Shown here one piece after another: positions 40,010-48,787 of a stretch of 64,000 nucleotides of DNA (positions are counted from its first letter, which is position 1; each line of letters begins with the position of its first letter). Position numbers and translations under genes: made by a program. A model generated the notes under the pieces. The model did no database searches. It was given only the letters and a program-made list of their open reading frames with translations, and was not told where the DNA came from. This DNA comes from CAISIP01 sp965278985 (GTDB lineage Bacteria > Pseudomonadota > Gammaproteobacteria > Burkholderiales > Burkholderiaceae_C), in contig OZ257131.1 of the NCBI GenBank assembly GCA_965278985.1, positions 186,001 through 250,000 on the forward strand. Reading direction: 5' to 3'.

Positions 40010-40048
40010 AAGCCCGGCTGCAGGAGACTGCACCGGGCTTTTGCTTTG
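40010..40048 (+). terminator. Rho-independent terminator after clpA
   Basis: AGCCCGG-c-TGCAG / CTGCA-CCGGGCT stem with a GAGA loop, followed by TTTGCTTTG. It lies in the convergent gap before the cyclase gene. Confidence 0.85.
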
Positions 40049-41842
40049 TCAGGCCTGCGCGGGTGCGGCGCGCAATGCCGGCAGGTCCTCCACCACGTGG
40101 ACGGCGATGGTGCCCTCGCGGTTGCGCACGGCGATCTCCTCGCGCCGCAGCCCGCTGGTGTCCACGCCGGCCAGCCGGGCCGCGCGGTCGGAGATCACCA
40201 GCGCGCAGGCGAAGTGCTTGGTCTGGTCCTGCAGCCGGCTCGCGGTGTTGACGGTGTCTCCCACGGCCGTGAGGTAAGTCGCCACGCCGCGCCCCATGTG
40301 GCCCACCACCGTGGGGCCGCTGTGGATGCCGATGCCCAGTTGCAGCGGGGCCTCCAGCTCCTCGTGCAGGTCGGCGCTGAGCTGCGCCAGCGCCTTCTGC
40401 ATCGCCAGCGCCGCGACCACCGCCTGGCGTGCCCCCGACTCGGGCGTGGTGTTGACACCGAACAGCGCCATCACGCCGTCGCCCGTGAACTGGTTGGCGA
40501 TGCCACCCGCCGCGTCGATGGCGCCACCCACGGCTTCGAAATACCGGTTCAGCAGGAAGACCACGTCGTAGGGCAGGCGCTGCTCCGACAGCCGCGTGAA
40601 GCCCCGCAGGTCGGCGAAGAGCACCGTCACCTCCCGCTCGCGCCCGGCCATGAAACCGGGGTTGGTCATGGCAGGCAGTGACTCCTGGCTCGGCGGGATC
40701 AGCGGCAATACGCTGATGTCCTGGGTGGGGCGCAGCTGGCAGGCCAGACGCACGTTGGCCGGTGCATCCACGCGCGTGAGCACGCGCGCCTCCGTGGGGC
40801 TGGGCGCAGGCAGATGCTGCGCGCCAGCGACCACGCGCACCCTGCAGGTGGAGCAGCGTCCGCGCCCACCGCAGATGGAAGTGTGGACGATGCCCGCCTG
40901 CCGGCTCGACTCCAGCACGGAGAAACCCTTGGGCACCGTGACGACGTGGTTGCCGGGGTAGGTGATGCGCACGGAGCGGCGCGCTTCCAGCAACTGGCGT
41001 GCCACGCGCGCCGCGAAGGTCAGCAGGAGCAGCGTGCCCAGCGCCAGCAGGATGCCGTCACGGGTCTGGCGCAACGCCGCCTGCGCCACCAGGTCGGGCG
41101 AGCGTGCCTGGCCCAGCACCTGCTGCACCCACTCGGGGTCGGTGGCGAGCAGCGACACATACCGCCCTACCTGCACGAAGCCCAGCAGCGCCAGCACCGG
41201 CACCAGGATCGCGATGGTGTAGAGCGGCATGCGCCAACGCGCGTACCCCGCCCGGTTGCGCAGCCAGTAGTGGATGCCCGTGCATCCGTGGCCCCAGGCA
41301 AGGATCACCAGCAGCGACTGCCCCCAGCCCAGGTGCGGCTGGAGCTGCCAGAACACGAGCACCAGCACCGTGTACGTGGGGTCGTAGCCATAACGCTCGC
41401 TGGCGAATACCGTGCCCACCACATGGTGCACCAGGATCAGCGGGATGCAGAAGCCGGCCACCAGCTGCAGCACCTGCCACAGCGGCATGCGCAGGTGGCG
41501 GCGCCGGTAGATGGACCAGTAGGCCTGCCCGAGGTGCACGAACACCGCCATCACCAGCAGGGCATTGCCCACGGGCGTGCGCCACGGCATGAACAGCCAG
41601 CTGCGCCCGGCCTCCATCGCGGTGAGCGAGATCAGCCCCAGCGCGTGGTTGGCCAGGTGCATGGCCACGAAGCTGAAGAGGACCAGCCCGCTGGCCGGGC
41701 GAAGGCGGGCGAGCCAGTCGGGTGCACGGCGGCCAGCCGTGCTGCGGGGCGTTGCCGGGGTGGGACTCGCGGACACGGACGGCGGTGTCAGGGCATCAAC
41801 GGAAGCGGGCCGTGCGCCGGTGCGCGCAGGCCACACGGGCAC
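40049..41842 (-). CDS. membrane-anchored [2Fe-2S] class III adenylate/guanylate cyclase
   Basis: 597-aa three-part fusion. Residues about 48-285 form six transmembrane helices rich in histidines (His62 and His66 in TM1, His103, His139-His140, His170, His185, His191), like the haem-binding membrane anchor of succinate dehydrogenase. Residues about 292-382 form a [2Fe-2S] ferredoxin-like domain with Cys324, Cys330, Cys333 and Cys368 (CGGRGRCSTC, then LACQL). Residues about 403-575 form a class III cyclase with metal aspartates in LFADLRGFT (Asp411) and TGDGVMALFG (Asp455) and the NTASR transition-state pair. Sinorhizobium CyaC is a known cyclase with a dihaem, quinone-responsive anchor. The start is a GTG at 41842 with no clear ribosome site. 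The gene is the last of a signalling operon. Confidence 0.9.
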   Translation of the reverse strand: MPVWPARTGARPASVDALTPPSVSASPTPATPRSTAGRRAPDWLARLRPASGLVLFSFVAMHLANHALGLISLTAMEAGRSWLFMPWRTPVGNALLVMAVFVHLGQAYWSIYRRRHLRMPLWQVLQLVAGFCIPLILVHHVVGTVFASERYGYDPTYTVLVLVFWQLQPHLGWGQSLLVILAWGHGCTGIHYWLRNRAGYARWRMPLYTIAILVPVLALLGFVQVGRYVSLLATDPEWVQQVLGQARSPDLVAQAALRQTRDGILLALGTLLLLTFAARVARQLLEARRSVRITYPGNHVVTVPKGFSVLESSRQAGIVHTSICGGRGRCSTCRVRVVAGAQHLPAPSPTEARVLTRVDAPANVRLACQLRPTQDISVLPLIPPSQESLPAMTNPGFMAGREREVTVLFADLRGFTRLSEQRLPYDVVFLLNRYFEAVGGAIDAAGGIANQFTGDGVMALFGVNTTPESGARQAVVAALAMQKALAQLSADLHEELEAPLQLGIGIHSGPTVVGHMGRGVATYLTAVGDTVNTASRLQDQTKHFACALVISDRAARLAGVDTSGLRREEIAVRNREGTIAVHVVEDLPALRAAPAQA

Positions 41843-41857
41843 CGGGTGCTTGGACGC

Positions 41858-42994
41858 TCAGGCAGCCGCCTGTGGGGCTGCGTGGGCGTCATCGTCGTCC
41901 GAGAAACGTTTCGCGATGGCGTCGAACTCGGCTTCGATCTCCAGGAAGGCTTGCACGATGCGCGGGTCGAAATGCTTGTCGCTGCCTTCCTGGATGATGC
42001 CGATGGCCTGCTGGTGGGTGAAGGCCGGCTTGTAGACGCGCCGGGAGATGAGTGCATCGTAGACATCGGCCACCGCCATCAGGCGCGCGGGCAGGGGAAT
42101 GGCTTCGCCCGCCAGGCCCTCTGGGTACCCCGATCCGTCCCACTTCTCCTGGTGCGAATAGGAGATTTGCCGCGCCACGCGCAGGAAGGAACTCGGTGCG
42201 TCCAGCAGCTTCTCGGCGGCCATGATGGAGTTGCGGCCCAGCGTGGTGTGGGTCTTCATGATGTCGAACTCTTCGGCCGTCAGCTTGCCGGGCTTGAGCA
42301 GGATCGCGTCCGGAATGCCCACCTTGCCGATGTCGTGCAGCGGCGCGGACTTGTAGATCGACGTGATGGTGTCGCCAGCGAGTTCCTTGGCGAAGTCCGG
42401 GTGTTTCTCCAGCTTCAGGGCCAGCGCCTTGATGTAGTTCTGCGTGCGCCGGATGTGGTTGCCGGTCTCGTTGTCGCGCGTCTCGGCCAGCGAGGCCATG
42501 GCCATGATGGTCACGTCCTGGATCACCTCCACCTCGTGGGTGCGGCGGCGCACCTCGGCCTCCAGGAAGTTGTTGTGGTCGCGCAGCAGGTCGGAGCTCT
42601 GCTTGAGCGCCAGCTGCGTCTTCACGCGCGCCATCACGATGGGCGGGGAGATGGGCTTGGTGATGTAGTCGACGGCACCGGCATCGAAGCCGGTCTGCTC
42701 GTCGTCGATCTCCGAGCGCGCCGTGAGGAAGATCACGGGGATGTCGGCGGTGGTGGGGTCGGCTTTCAGGCGCCGGCAGACCTCGAAGCCGTCCATGTCG
42801 GGCATCATGATGTCCAGCAGGATCAGGTCGGGCTTGGGGTCCATCAGCGCGATCTTCAACGCGCGTTCCCCGCCGTTGGCCACCCGGGTGCGGTACTGGT
42901 CCCGCAGCAGCCCGTTCATCAGCATGATGTTCTCGGGCGTGTCATCGACGATGAGAATGCTGTGCTTCTGAGGGGTATCGGTTGCGTCAGTCAT
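41858..42994 (-). CDS. response regulator with HD-GYP cyclic-di-GMP phosphodiesterase domain
   Basis: 378-aa cytoplasmic regulator. The receiver domain (residues about 10-125) has the phospho-acceptor Asp61 in LILLDIMMP and the lysine in ITKPIS. A short helical linker leads to an HD-GYP domain with His220-Asp221 (PLHDIGKVGIPD), His249, SYSHQEKWDGSGYPEGL (GYP at 289-291) and ADVYDALISRR. All main metal ligands appear intact, so it should hydrolyse cyclic-di-GMP, as RpfG does. It lies 15 bp upstream of the cyclase gene and 60 bp downstream of the large hybrid kinase, which is its likely phospho-donor. Confidence 0.93.
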   Translation of the reverse strand: MTDATDTPQKHSILIVDDTPENIMLMNGLLRDQYRTRVANGGERALKIALMDPKPDLILLDIMMPDMDGFEVCRRLKADPTTADIPVIFLTARSEIDDEQTGFDAGAVDYITKPISPPIVMARVKTQLALKQSSDLLRDHNNFLEAEVRRRTHEVEVIQDVTIMAMASLAETRDNETGNHIRRTQNYIKALALKLEKHPDFAKELAGDTITSIYKSAPLHDIGKVGIPDAILLKPGKLTAEEFDIMKTHTTLGRNSIMAAEKLLDAPSSFLRVARQISYSHQEKWDGSGYPEGLAGEAIPLPARLMAVADVYDALISRRVYKPAFTHQQAIGIIQEGSDKHFDPRIVQAFLEIEAEFDAIAKRFSDDDDAHAAPQAAA

Positions 42995-43054
42995 TGCACA
43001 TGCTCCTTGGGCTGCTGGCGGGCGAGGTGTGACACGGGAGGTTGTCGGTCATCG

Positions 43055-46000
43055 TCATGGCGCGGGTGTGGAGAAGGGCACTGCCACGCACTGTAGCGCC
43101 TGCAGTGCCTGGTCGAAATCGAATTCGTCCAGAGAGCGTGCAAAACGCGCGAAGCCCGCGTCTCCCATCAGGCTACGCCAGACCGGCGCCTGCGCCTGCA
43201 GGTAATCCACCGCCTCGGCGTCGCCCTCCGACAACAGGCTGGTCATGCGGGCGATGTGGGCTGCAAGGGCAGTGGCATCCAGTTGGTCGGCATCGGGGCC
43301 GGTGGGTGGCTCGGGCCCGGAGTGTAGGGGAGAGGTCGCTTCCCCCACGGCCTGCCGGCCGTGGTGCGTGGGGTCCGCCTGGGCACCGGCCTCGCGCGGC
43401 ACCGTGGCCGCGGCTTGCGGGTCCATGTCGTTGTCGTTGGCCACCAGTTGGCGGCCGCCCTGCAGGGGGCCGGCGGCACCTGCGCCGGCAGCGGCCAGTG
43501 GCTCGGCGGGGGGGAGGAAGGCCTTGACCAGCGCATCCACCAGGGTGGACTGGCTGACGGGCTTGACCAGGAAGACATCCACACCGGCCTGCTCGGCGCG
43601 CCGGCGCATGTCCTGCTGGCCATAGGCCGTGGCCATGACGACATGCAGCGGGTGTTGCGCGGCACGGACCCTGCGCACGGTCTCGATGCCGTCGATGCCG
43701 GGCATCTTCCAGTCCACCAGCAACACGTCGAAGGGATGCAGCGACGGCGCCGCGGCGCGCGCCCGCAGGATCTCCAGCGCCTGCAGGCCCGACTCGGCGG
43801 TCTGCACGTGGAAGCCCAGGTCCTGCATCTGCGTGGCAAGGATCTCGCGCAGGTCGGCGTTGTCGTCCACCACCAGCGCATGCATTCCGGTGAAGAAACC
43901 CGGCGCGAGCGTGGCGCCGGCCGCCGCGGGCGGCACGCCGATGCCGAAGCCCGCCGTGAACCAGAACAGCGCGCCCTGGCCCGGCGCGGATTCGACGGCG
44001 ATGCTGCCGCCCATCAGTTCCACCAGGCGCTGGGAGATGGTCAGCCCGAGCCCTGTGCCACCGTACTTGCGGGTGTTGGAGCCGTCCGCCTGCGTGAAGG
44101 CCTGGAACAGTTTGCCGGCCTGTTCGGCGGACATGCCGATGCCCGTGTCGCGCACGGCGATCTGCAGCCGCACACCATCGGCCGTCTGCTCGCGCACGCG
44201 CACCGTCACCGACACCTGGCCGTGCTCGGTGAACTTGATGGCATTGCCCACCAGGTTGGCCATGACCTGGCCCAGCCGCAGCGGGTCGCCGATCAGGTGC
44301 TGGGGCACCTCGCGCGCGGTGTCGAAGAACAGCTCCAGGCCCTTGTCGTAGGCCTTCTGCGCCAGCTGCGACGAGATCGTGTCCAGCACGTCGTCGAAGC
44401 GGAACGCGGTGCGTTCCAGCTCCAGCCTGCCCGAGTCCGCCTTCGAGAAATCCAGCACGTCGTTGATGATGCCCAGCAACGCCGTGCCCGCGGCGTGCAC
44501 CTTGGTGATGTAGTCGCGTTGCCTGTCGTCGAGCTGCGTGCGCAGCGCCAGGTAGGACATGCCGATGATGGAGTTCATCGGGGTGCGGATCTCGTGGCTC
44601 ATGTTGGCGAGGAACATCGATTTCGCCTGCATCGCCTCCTCCGCCTGCCGCTTGGCCTCGCGCAGCGCTTCGGCCGCGGCGATCTCGTCCGTCACGTCCT
44701 CCAGCATCCAGACGGTGCCCTTCTGCGGATCGGCGTCGTCGATGTAGCCGCCCGACAGCCGGCACCAGAAGTCGCTGCCGTCCTTGCGCCGCAGCCGAAG
44801 GTCGTGGCGGTTGTGGCGGTCCTGGCCGATGCTCGCATGGGCCATGCGCCGGCCTTCGTCGAACTGCGCATCGCTGGCGTACCACACGCGCGTGGACTGC
44901 CCCAGCATCTCGCCCTCGCCATACCCGAAGATCTCTTCGAGCTTGCGGTTGCAGCGCCGCACCACGCTGTCCTGCACCAGGCAGATGCCCATGCCGGCGG
45001 ATTCGAAGATCGCCAGCTGCTCGGCGTTGGCCTCGCCGAGCGCCCGCTCCGCGCGCTTGAGAGGCTCCACGTCCACGATCACCCCCACCAGGCCCGCGGG
45101 TGCGCCGTCGGGCTTGCGGAAGCCGCTCGCGGAGTAGAGGGTGTGGTGCACCTGTCCGTCGGCGAAACGCATGCGCAGCTCGCGTTCCACGCGGCCGGCC
45201 TGCGCCACGAGCACCTCGTCTTCGCGTTGCATCGCCGCGAGTTGCTCGGGCGGCGCGAAGTGCATCTCGTCCACGCGCTTGCCCACGAAGCTTTCGCGGC
45301 GCACGCCGAACATCTGCTCGAAGACGCGGTTGCTCCCGAGCAGCCGCGTGTCGGCGCCCTTGTAGAACACCGCGTTGGGCATGTGGTCGATCATGGCCTG
45401 CTGGAACGCACTCATCTCCGCAAGCCGCTGCTGCGTGGCGCGCATGGCCGTCACGTCCTGCAGCGTGTACTGCAGCACGCTGCGGTCGCGCAGGCGGATC
45501 GGCATCAGGTGCACAGAGCCGTCCCATTCGCTGCCATCGACGCGGCGGTGCCGCCACAGAAAAGAGATCTGCCCCGCGCTGCGGCGCAGGCTGTCGCGCA
45601 TGCCCTCGATGGCCTGGGGCGAGGGCGTGCCGTCGTACTGGAGCGCGGCGGAGAAATCGAGCGCGTTCTTGCCGATCACGTCCTCGCGGCTTGCGCAGCC
45701 GTAGATGCGCACCGCTGCCATGTTGCAATCGATGAACACCTGCGTCGGCCGGTCCAGCACCACGATGGGAATGTGCGACTCCATGAACAGCGCCTTGTTG
45801 TAGGCCTCGCTGTCCTGCAGGGCATCGCGCGCCTGCTTGCTCTGCGTGATGTCATCGATCATCCAGATGCTCGACGCGCCGGCCGGGTCTTCGCCGGGCC
45901 GCCGCACGGACTGCGCGCGCGCGTAGGCATCGAACACCTGGCAATCCTGGCGACGGGCCTTCCACTCGCAGCTGAAGACCTGTCCCGCGCTCAGCACCGC

Positions 46001-47515
46001 CACGGCCTCCGCGGTGAGCCGCTGGCCTTCCGCTTCTCCATCGACGAAGGACTGCAACGTGCGCCCCAGGATGCCGTCCACTTGCGCGAAGCCGAACATC
46101 TGCGCCAGCCGCGCATTGGCATGCACGATGCGTCCGTTCTCGGTGTAGGCAATGCCCACCTGCAGATGCCGCAGCAACAGCTCCTGCTCGCGCGCCAGGG
46201 CGGCCAGCTTCTGCGCGGCGGCGTGCTGCGCGGCCGTGCGTTCCTGCACGCGGGCCTCGAGGTCGTGCGTGGCCGCCTGCAACCGCGCCCGCATGTCGTC
46301 CTGGGCATCGACCAGCTGGCGCAGTTCGCGCACCGGCGTACGCAGCGCCGGCTGGGGCTCCAGCCGGAGCTGGCCGATGCTTTCGCTGCGTTGCACCACG
46401 GCGCCCAGCAGGCGCGACAGCCGCCCCCCCATCTGCAGGCCGGCCAGGGCGGCGAGCAGCACGAAGCCCAGCACCGCGAGGCCGATGGAGGCCAGCTCCC
46501 GCGGCGTGACCAGCGGGTAGCCGGAGGCGTCGGTCAACGTGGCCACCACCCACTGCTGGTTGCGCAGGGCGACCGGGCGCAGATGCGGAACCCACGTCTG
46601 GGCTCCGTGGTGCAGCACCGGCTGGCGCGCCGGAAAGCCCGCAGCGCTCCATTGCGCGAAGGCGATGGATAGCGGCTCCAGGCCGGCGGTCTCCGGGGTG
46701 CGCAACCAGGGTGTGGCGGGCGCTGCATGGCCGGCGTCCATCGGCGGGTCCTGCACCAGCGCCAGCAGGCGCTGCTCCGCGTCCAGGATGGCGGTGTAGC
46801 CCTGGCGATTGCCCGCCAAGCGGTCCGAGAGTTCCGTCAGCAGCAGGTCCAGCGAGAACTCGCCGCCGGCCGTGGCATTGGTGCCTGGCCAGCGCACACT
46901 CGCGCGTACCGCGGGGAAGCTGTGGTCGTCGCTGCGGTAGGCCGCGCCCCAGTGGATGGCGCCGGGGCCGGCCTCTGCCGCATCGGATGCAGGTGCAGGG
47001 GGTGATGGGTCCGCGCCGCGGGGCCGGGTCTCCCTGCCGCGCACCGCACCACGGTCGTCCAGCAGCAGCACCTCTTCGGTGGCAGGGGTGTCGGTGCTGC
47101 GCAGGCGCATGCGCCAGCCGTCGGCATCGGCGGCGCGTCCCAGCAGCAGCTCGGTGCCACTGCCATCGGCCAGGCGGGCCTGGGTGATCTGCACACGGTG
47201 CCGCAGGATGGGCACGACCAGCCGCGCAACGTCCTCGGGCCGCCGCGCGGACAGGGCACCTGTGTGGGCCCACTCGCGCACCGTGGTCAGCAGCCACTCG
47301 GTCTCATTGGCCAACGTGGCGACGCGGGCCTCGACCTGGCGAGCGGTCAGCACGGTCTCGGCGTGGGCGCGGTCCCATTGCGCGGGCCGCACGATGGCCC
47401 ACCACGCGACCAGCGCCATCAACACCAGCAGCGCCAGCAGTCCCCCGAGGATGCGCATCACCAGGTATCGGCGGATGCCCGGTGCGCTCGCGAGGACGTG
47501 GGGGTGGTACGCCAT
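43055..47515 (-). CDS. large membrane hybrid histidine kinase with four PAS domains
   Basis: 1486-aa sensor. TM1 at about 20-43 and TM2 at about 342-362 enclose a periplasmic sensor region of about 300 residues. A coiled linker (390-450) is followed by four PAS domains starting near 447, 572, 704 and 833, then HisKA with His974 (FLANMSHEIRTPMNSIIGM), an HATPase domain (NLVGNAIKFTEHG, DTGIGM, GGTGLGL) and a receiver domain with Asp1268 (LLVDWKMPG). The tail from about 1410 is helical with no clear phospho-histidine, so it may be a degenerate HPt. The start ATG at 47515 directly precedes the first helix; the open frame upstream is not family-like. The HD-GYP regulator follows 60 bp downstream. 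Confidence 0.92.
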   Translation of the reverse strand: MAYHPHVLASAPGIRRYLVMRILGGLLALLVLMALVAWWAIVRPAQWDRAHAETVLTARQVEARVATLANETEWLLTTVREWAHTGALSARRPEDVARLVVPILRHRVQITQARLADGSGTELLLGRAADADGWRMRLRSTDTPATEEVLLLDDRGAVRGRETRPRGADPSPPAPASDAAEAGPGAIHWGAAYRSDDHSFPAVRASVRWPGTNATAGGEFSLDLLLTELSDRLAGNRQGYTAILDAEQRLLALVQDPPMDAGHAAPATPWLRTPETAGLEPLSIAFAQWSAAGFPARQPVLHHGAQTWVPHLRPVALRNQQWVVATLTDASGYPLVTPRELASIGLAVLGFVLLAALAGLQMGGRLSRLLGAVVQRSESIGQLRLEPQPALRTPVRELRQLVDAQDDMRARLQAATHDLEARVQERTAAQHAAAQKLAALAREQELLLRHLQVGIAYTENGRIVHANARLAQMFGFAQVDGILGRTLQSFVDGEAEGQRLTAEAVAVLSAGQVFSCEWKARRQDCQVFDAYARAQSVRRPGEDPAGASSIWMIDDITQSKQARDALQDSEAYNKALFMESHIPIVVLDRPTQVFIDCNMAAVRIYGCASREDVIGKNALDFSAALQYDGTPSPQAIEGMRDSLRRSAGQISFLWRHRRVDGSEWDGSVHLMPIRLRDRSVLQYTLQDVTAMRATQQRLAEMSAFQQAMIDHMPNAVFYKGADTRLLGSNRVFEQMFGVRRESFVGKRVDEMHFAPPEQLAAMQREDEVLVAQAGRVERELRMRFADGQVHHTLYSASGFRKPDGAPAGLVGVIVDVEPLKRAERALGEANAEQLAIFESAGMGICLVQDSVVRRCNRKLEEIFGYGEGEMLGQSTRVWYASDAQFDEGRRMAHASIGQDRHNRHDLRLRRKDGSDFWCRLSGGYIDDADPQKGTVWMLEDVTDEIAAAEALREAKRQAEEAMQAKSMFLANMSHEIRTPMNSIIGMSYLALRTQLDDRQRDYITKVHAAGTALLGIINDVLDFSKADSGRLELERTAFRFDDVLDTISSQLAQKAYDKGLELFFDTAREVPQHLIGDPLRLGQVMANLVGNAIKFTEHGQVSVTVRVREQTADGVRLQIAVRDTGIGMSAEQAGKLFQAFTQADGSNTRKYGGTGLGLTISQRLVELMGGSIAVESAPGQGALFWFTAGFGIGVPPAAAGATLAPGFFTGMHALVVDDNADLREILATQMQDLGFHVQTAESGLQALEILRARAAAPSLHPFDVLLVDWKMPGIDGIETVRRVRAAQHPLHVVMATAYGQQDMRRRAEQAGVDVFLVKPVSQSTLVDALVKAFLPPAEPLAAAGAGAAGPLQGGRQLVANDNDMDPQAAATVPREAGAQADPTHHGRQAVGEATSPLHSGPEPPTGPDADQLDATALAAHIARMTSLLSEGDAEAVDYLQAQAPVWRSLMGDAGFARFARSLDEFDFDQALQALQCVAVPFSTPAP

Positions 47516-47622
47516 GGGAGTTCCGAGGCGAGTGTAGCGAGAGCCCCCTGCATTGGGAACAGTGGTCGAGCAGGGCTCCCCTTGCCGCGCGCACCCATTG
47601 GCGCGGGCCGCGGAGGGTGCCG

Positions 47623-48138
47623 TCAGGGGCAGACCGCGAACTGTCCTTGCACGCTGCAGAGGCCGCCGTTCGGCCCTGAGGTCATGCCACCGGCCTGGGG
47701 CAGGCGTTGCCCCTGCGTTTCCCAGCAGCCCGTGCTGTCGCAGGGGCCGAGCACGCGCGGGCCGGGCAGGGCCACCGGTGGCGGCGCGGCGGGTGGGAGA
47801 GGCGGGACCACCGGCGCGGCCATGCGCGGCACGAGGGGCCTCGCGGGTGTGGCGGTGGCCGATGCGGGGGGTGGCACGGTCTTGCGCTGCGCCGCGGGTG
47901 GCAGGCCGGTGTCCCCACCCAGGCACACGATGCGTGCCTGCTCACGGGCGCGTTGCAGGCGCTGCGCGTTGGCATGGCGGTCCTGCGTGCTGGCCTGCAG
48001 CGCCGCGTCCAGCTCGGTGCGTGCCTGCAGGCAGGCCGGTGTGTCCAGCGTGGTGCCCTGCGCCAGCGCGCCGCCCGTGCAGAGGCTGGACACCATCAGC
48101 AGGATGCGCATTCGCCATGAAAGCCAGGTAGAAGCCAT
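47623..48138 (-). CDS. small secreted proline-rich hypothetical protein
   Basis: 171-aa protein with an N-terminal signal peptide (MRILLMVSSLCTGGALAQG, cleavage near ALAQ). A helical segment with two cysteines follows, then a proline/alanine-rich stretch (PPLPPAAPPPVALPGP), and a C-terminal cysteine cluster (GPCDSTGCWETQG, then GGLCSVQGQFAVCP), which suggests disulfide bonds in the periplasm. No domain is recognised. The start is the ATG at 48138 with AGGATGGGG upstream; an internal ATG at 48111 gives a more compact signal. It lies 107 bp upstream of the large kinase on the same strand and could be co-transcribed. Confidence 0.65.
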   Translation of the reverse strand: MASTWLSWRMRILLMVSSLCTGGALAQGTTLDTPACLQARTELDAALQASTQDRHANAQRLQRAREQARIVCLGGDTGLPPAAQRKTVPPPASATATPARPLVPRMAAPVVPPLPPAAPPPVALPGPRVLGPCDSTGCWETQGQRLPQAGGMTSGPNGGLCSVQGQFAVCP

Positions 48139-48190
48139 GCCCCATCCTACGGTTGGCAGGCCGGCCCTGCGGCCACAGGGGATTCGCTGC

Positions 48191-48670
48191 TCAGCGGCCC
48201 GGGGGCGGCAGTGGCAGGCTGGTCTTGTAGCGCACCTGCTTGAGCGCGAAGCTGGAGCGGATCTTCTCGATGCCGGGAATGGGCGTGAGCTGCTCCAGGA
48301 TGAATTTTTCCAGCGCCGCGATGTCGGCCACCGCCACGCGGATCAGGTAGTCGCTGTCGCCGGTCATGAGGTAACACTCCATGACCTCGTCGTGTTCGGC
48401 GATGCGCTGCTCGAAGCCCGCCAGTGCCGCGCGCGATTGCTCCTTGAGGCTGATGGAGATGAACACGTTCAGGCCCAGGCCCAGGGCCTTGGGGTCGGCC
48501 AGGGCCACGTAGCGCTGGATCACGCCGCCGGACTCCAGCGCCTTCACGCGCGCCAGGCACGGCGAGGGCGACAGGTGCACGCGGCGGGCCAGTTCCACGT
48601 TGCTGAGTGCGCCGTCCTGCTGCAGTTCGGCGAGGATGCGCAGGTCCAGGGCATCGAGCGGCATATTCAT
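48191..48670 (-). CDS. Lrp/AsnC family transcriptional regulator
   Basis: 159-aa regulator. The N-terminal helix-turn-helix reads LDALDLRILAELQQDGALSNVELARRVHLSPSPCLARVKALESGGVIQRYVA, and the C-terminal RAM ligand-binding domain follows (EVMECYLMTGDSDYLIRVAVADIAALEKFI). Such proteins sense amino acids or 2-oxoacids. It is divergent from the 2-oxoacid dehydrogenase E1 gene across a 117-bp AT-rich gap with nested inverted repeats, so it most likely controls that gene. The ATG at 48670 is used; a second ATG two codons later is equally possible. Confidence 0.92.
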   Translation of the reverse strand: MNMPLDALDLRILAELQQDGALSNVELARRVHLSPSPCLARVKALESGGVIQRYVALADPKALGLGLNVFISISLKEQSRAALAGFEQRIAEHDEVMECYLMTGDSDYLIRVAVADIAALEKFILEQLTPIPGIEKIRSSFALKQVRYKTSLPLPPPGR

Positions 48671-48710
48671 CTTCAAATTCTTTTGAGTCAAAAATTTTAT
48701 GCTTTGAAGA
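48670..48710. promoter_or_regulatory. nested inverted repeats, probable Lrp operator
   Basis: TCTTCAAA (48670-48677) and TTTGAAGA (48703-48710) form perfect outer arms around the 13-bp palindrome TTTTGA-G-TCAAAA (48681-48693). The stretch is AT-rich, unlike its surroundings, as expected for an Lrp site. Confidence 0.6.
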
Positions 48711-48711
48711 G

Positions 48712-48739
48712 GGTGATCAAGGCGATTTTCGCAATCACC
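48712..48739 (+). promoter_or_regulatory. hairpin in the leader of the E1 gene
   Basis: Outer arms GGTGAT / ATCACC enclose GCGA-TTT-TCGC. It lies 48 bases before the E1 ATG and could be a leader hairpin or part of the operator. Confidence 0.35.
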
Positions 48740-48787
48740 TCCTGCACCGTCCGCCGTACAGTGCCCCGACACCGCCTGGAGCCTTGC

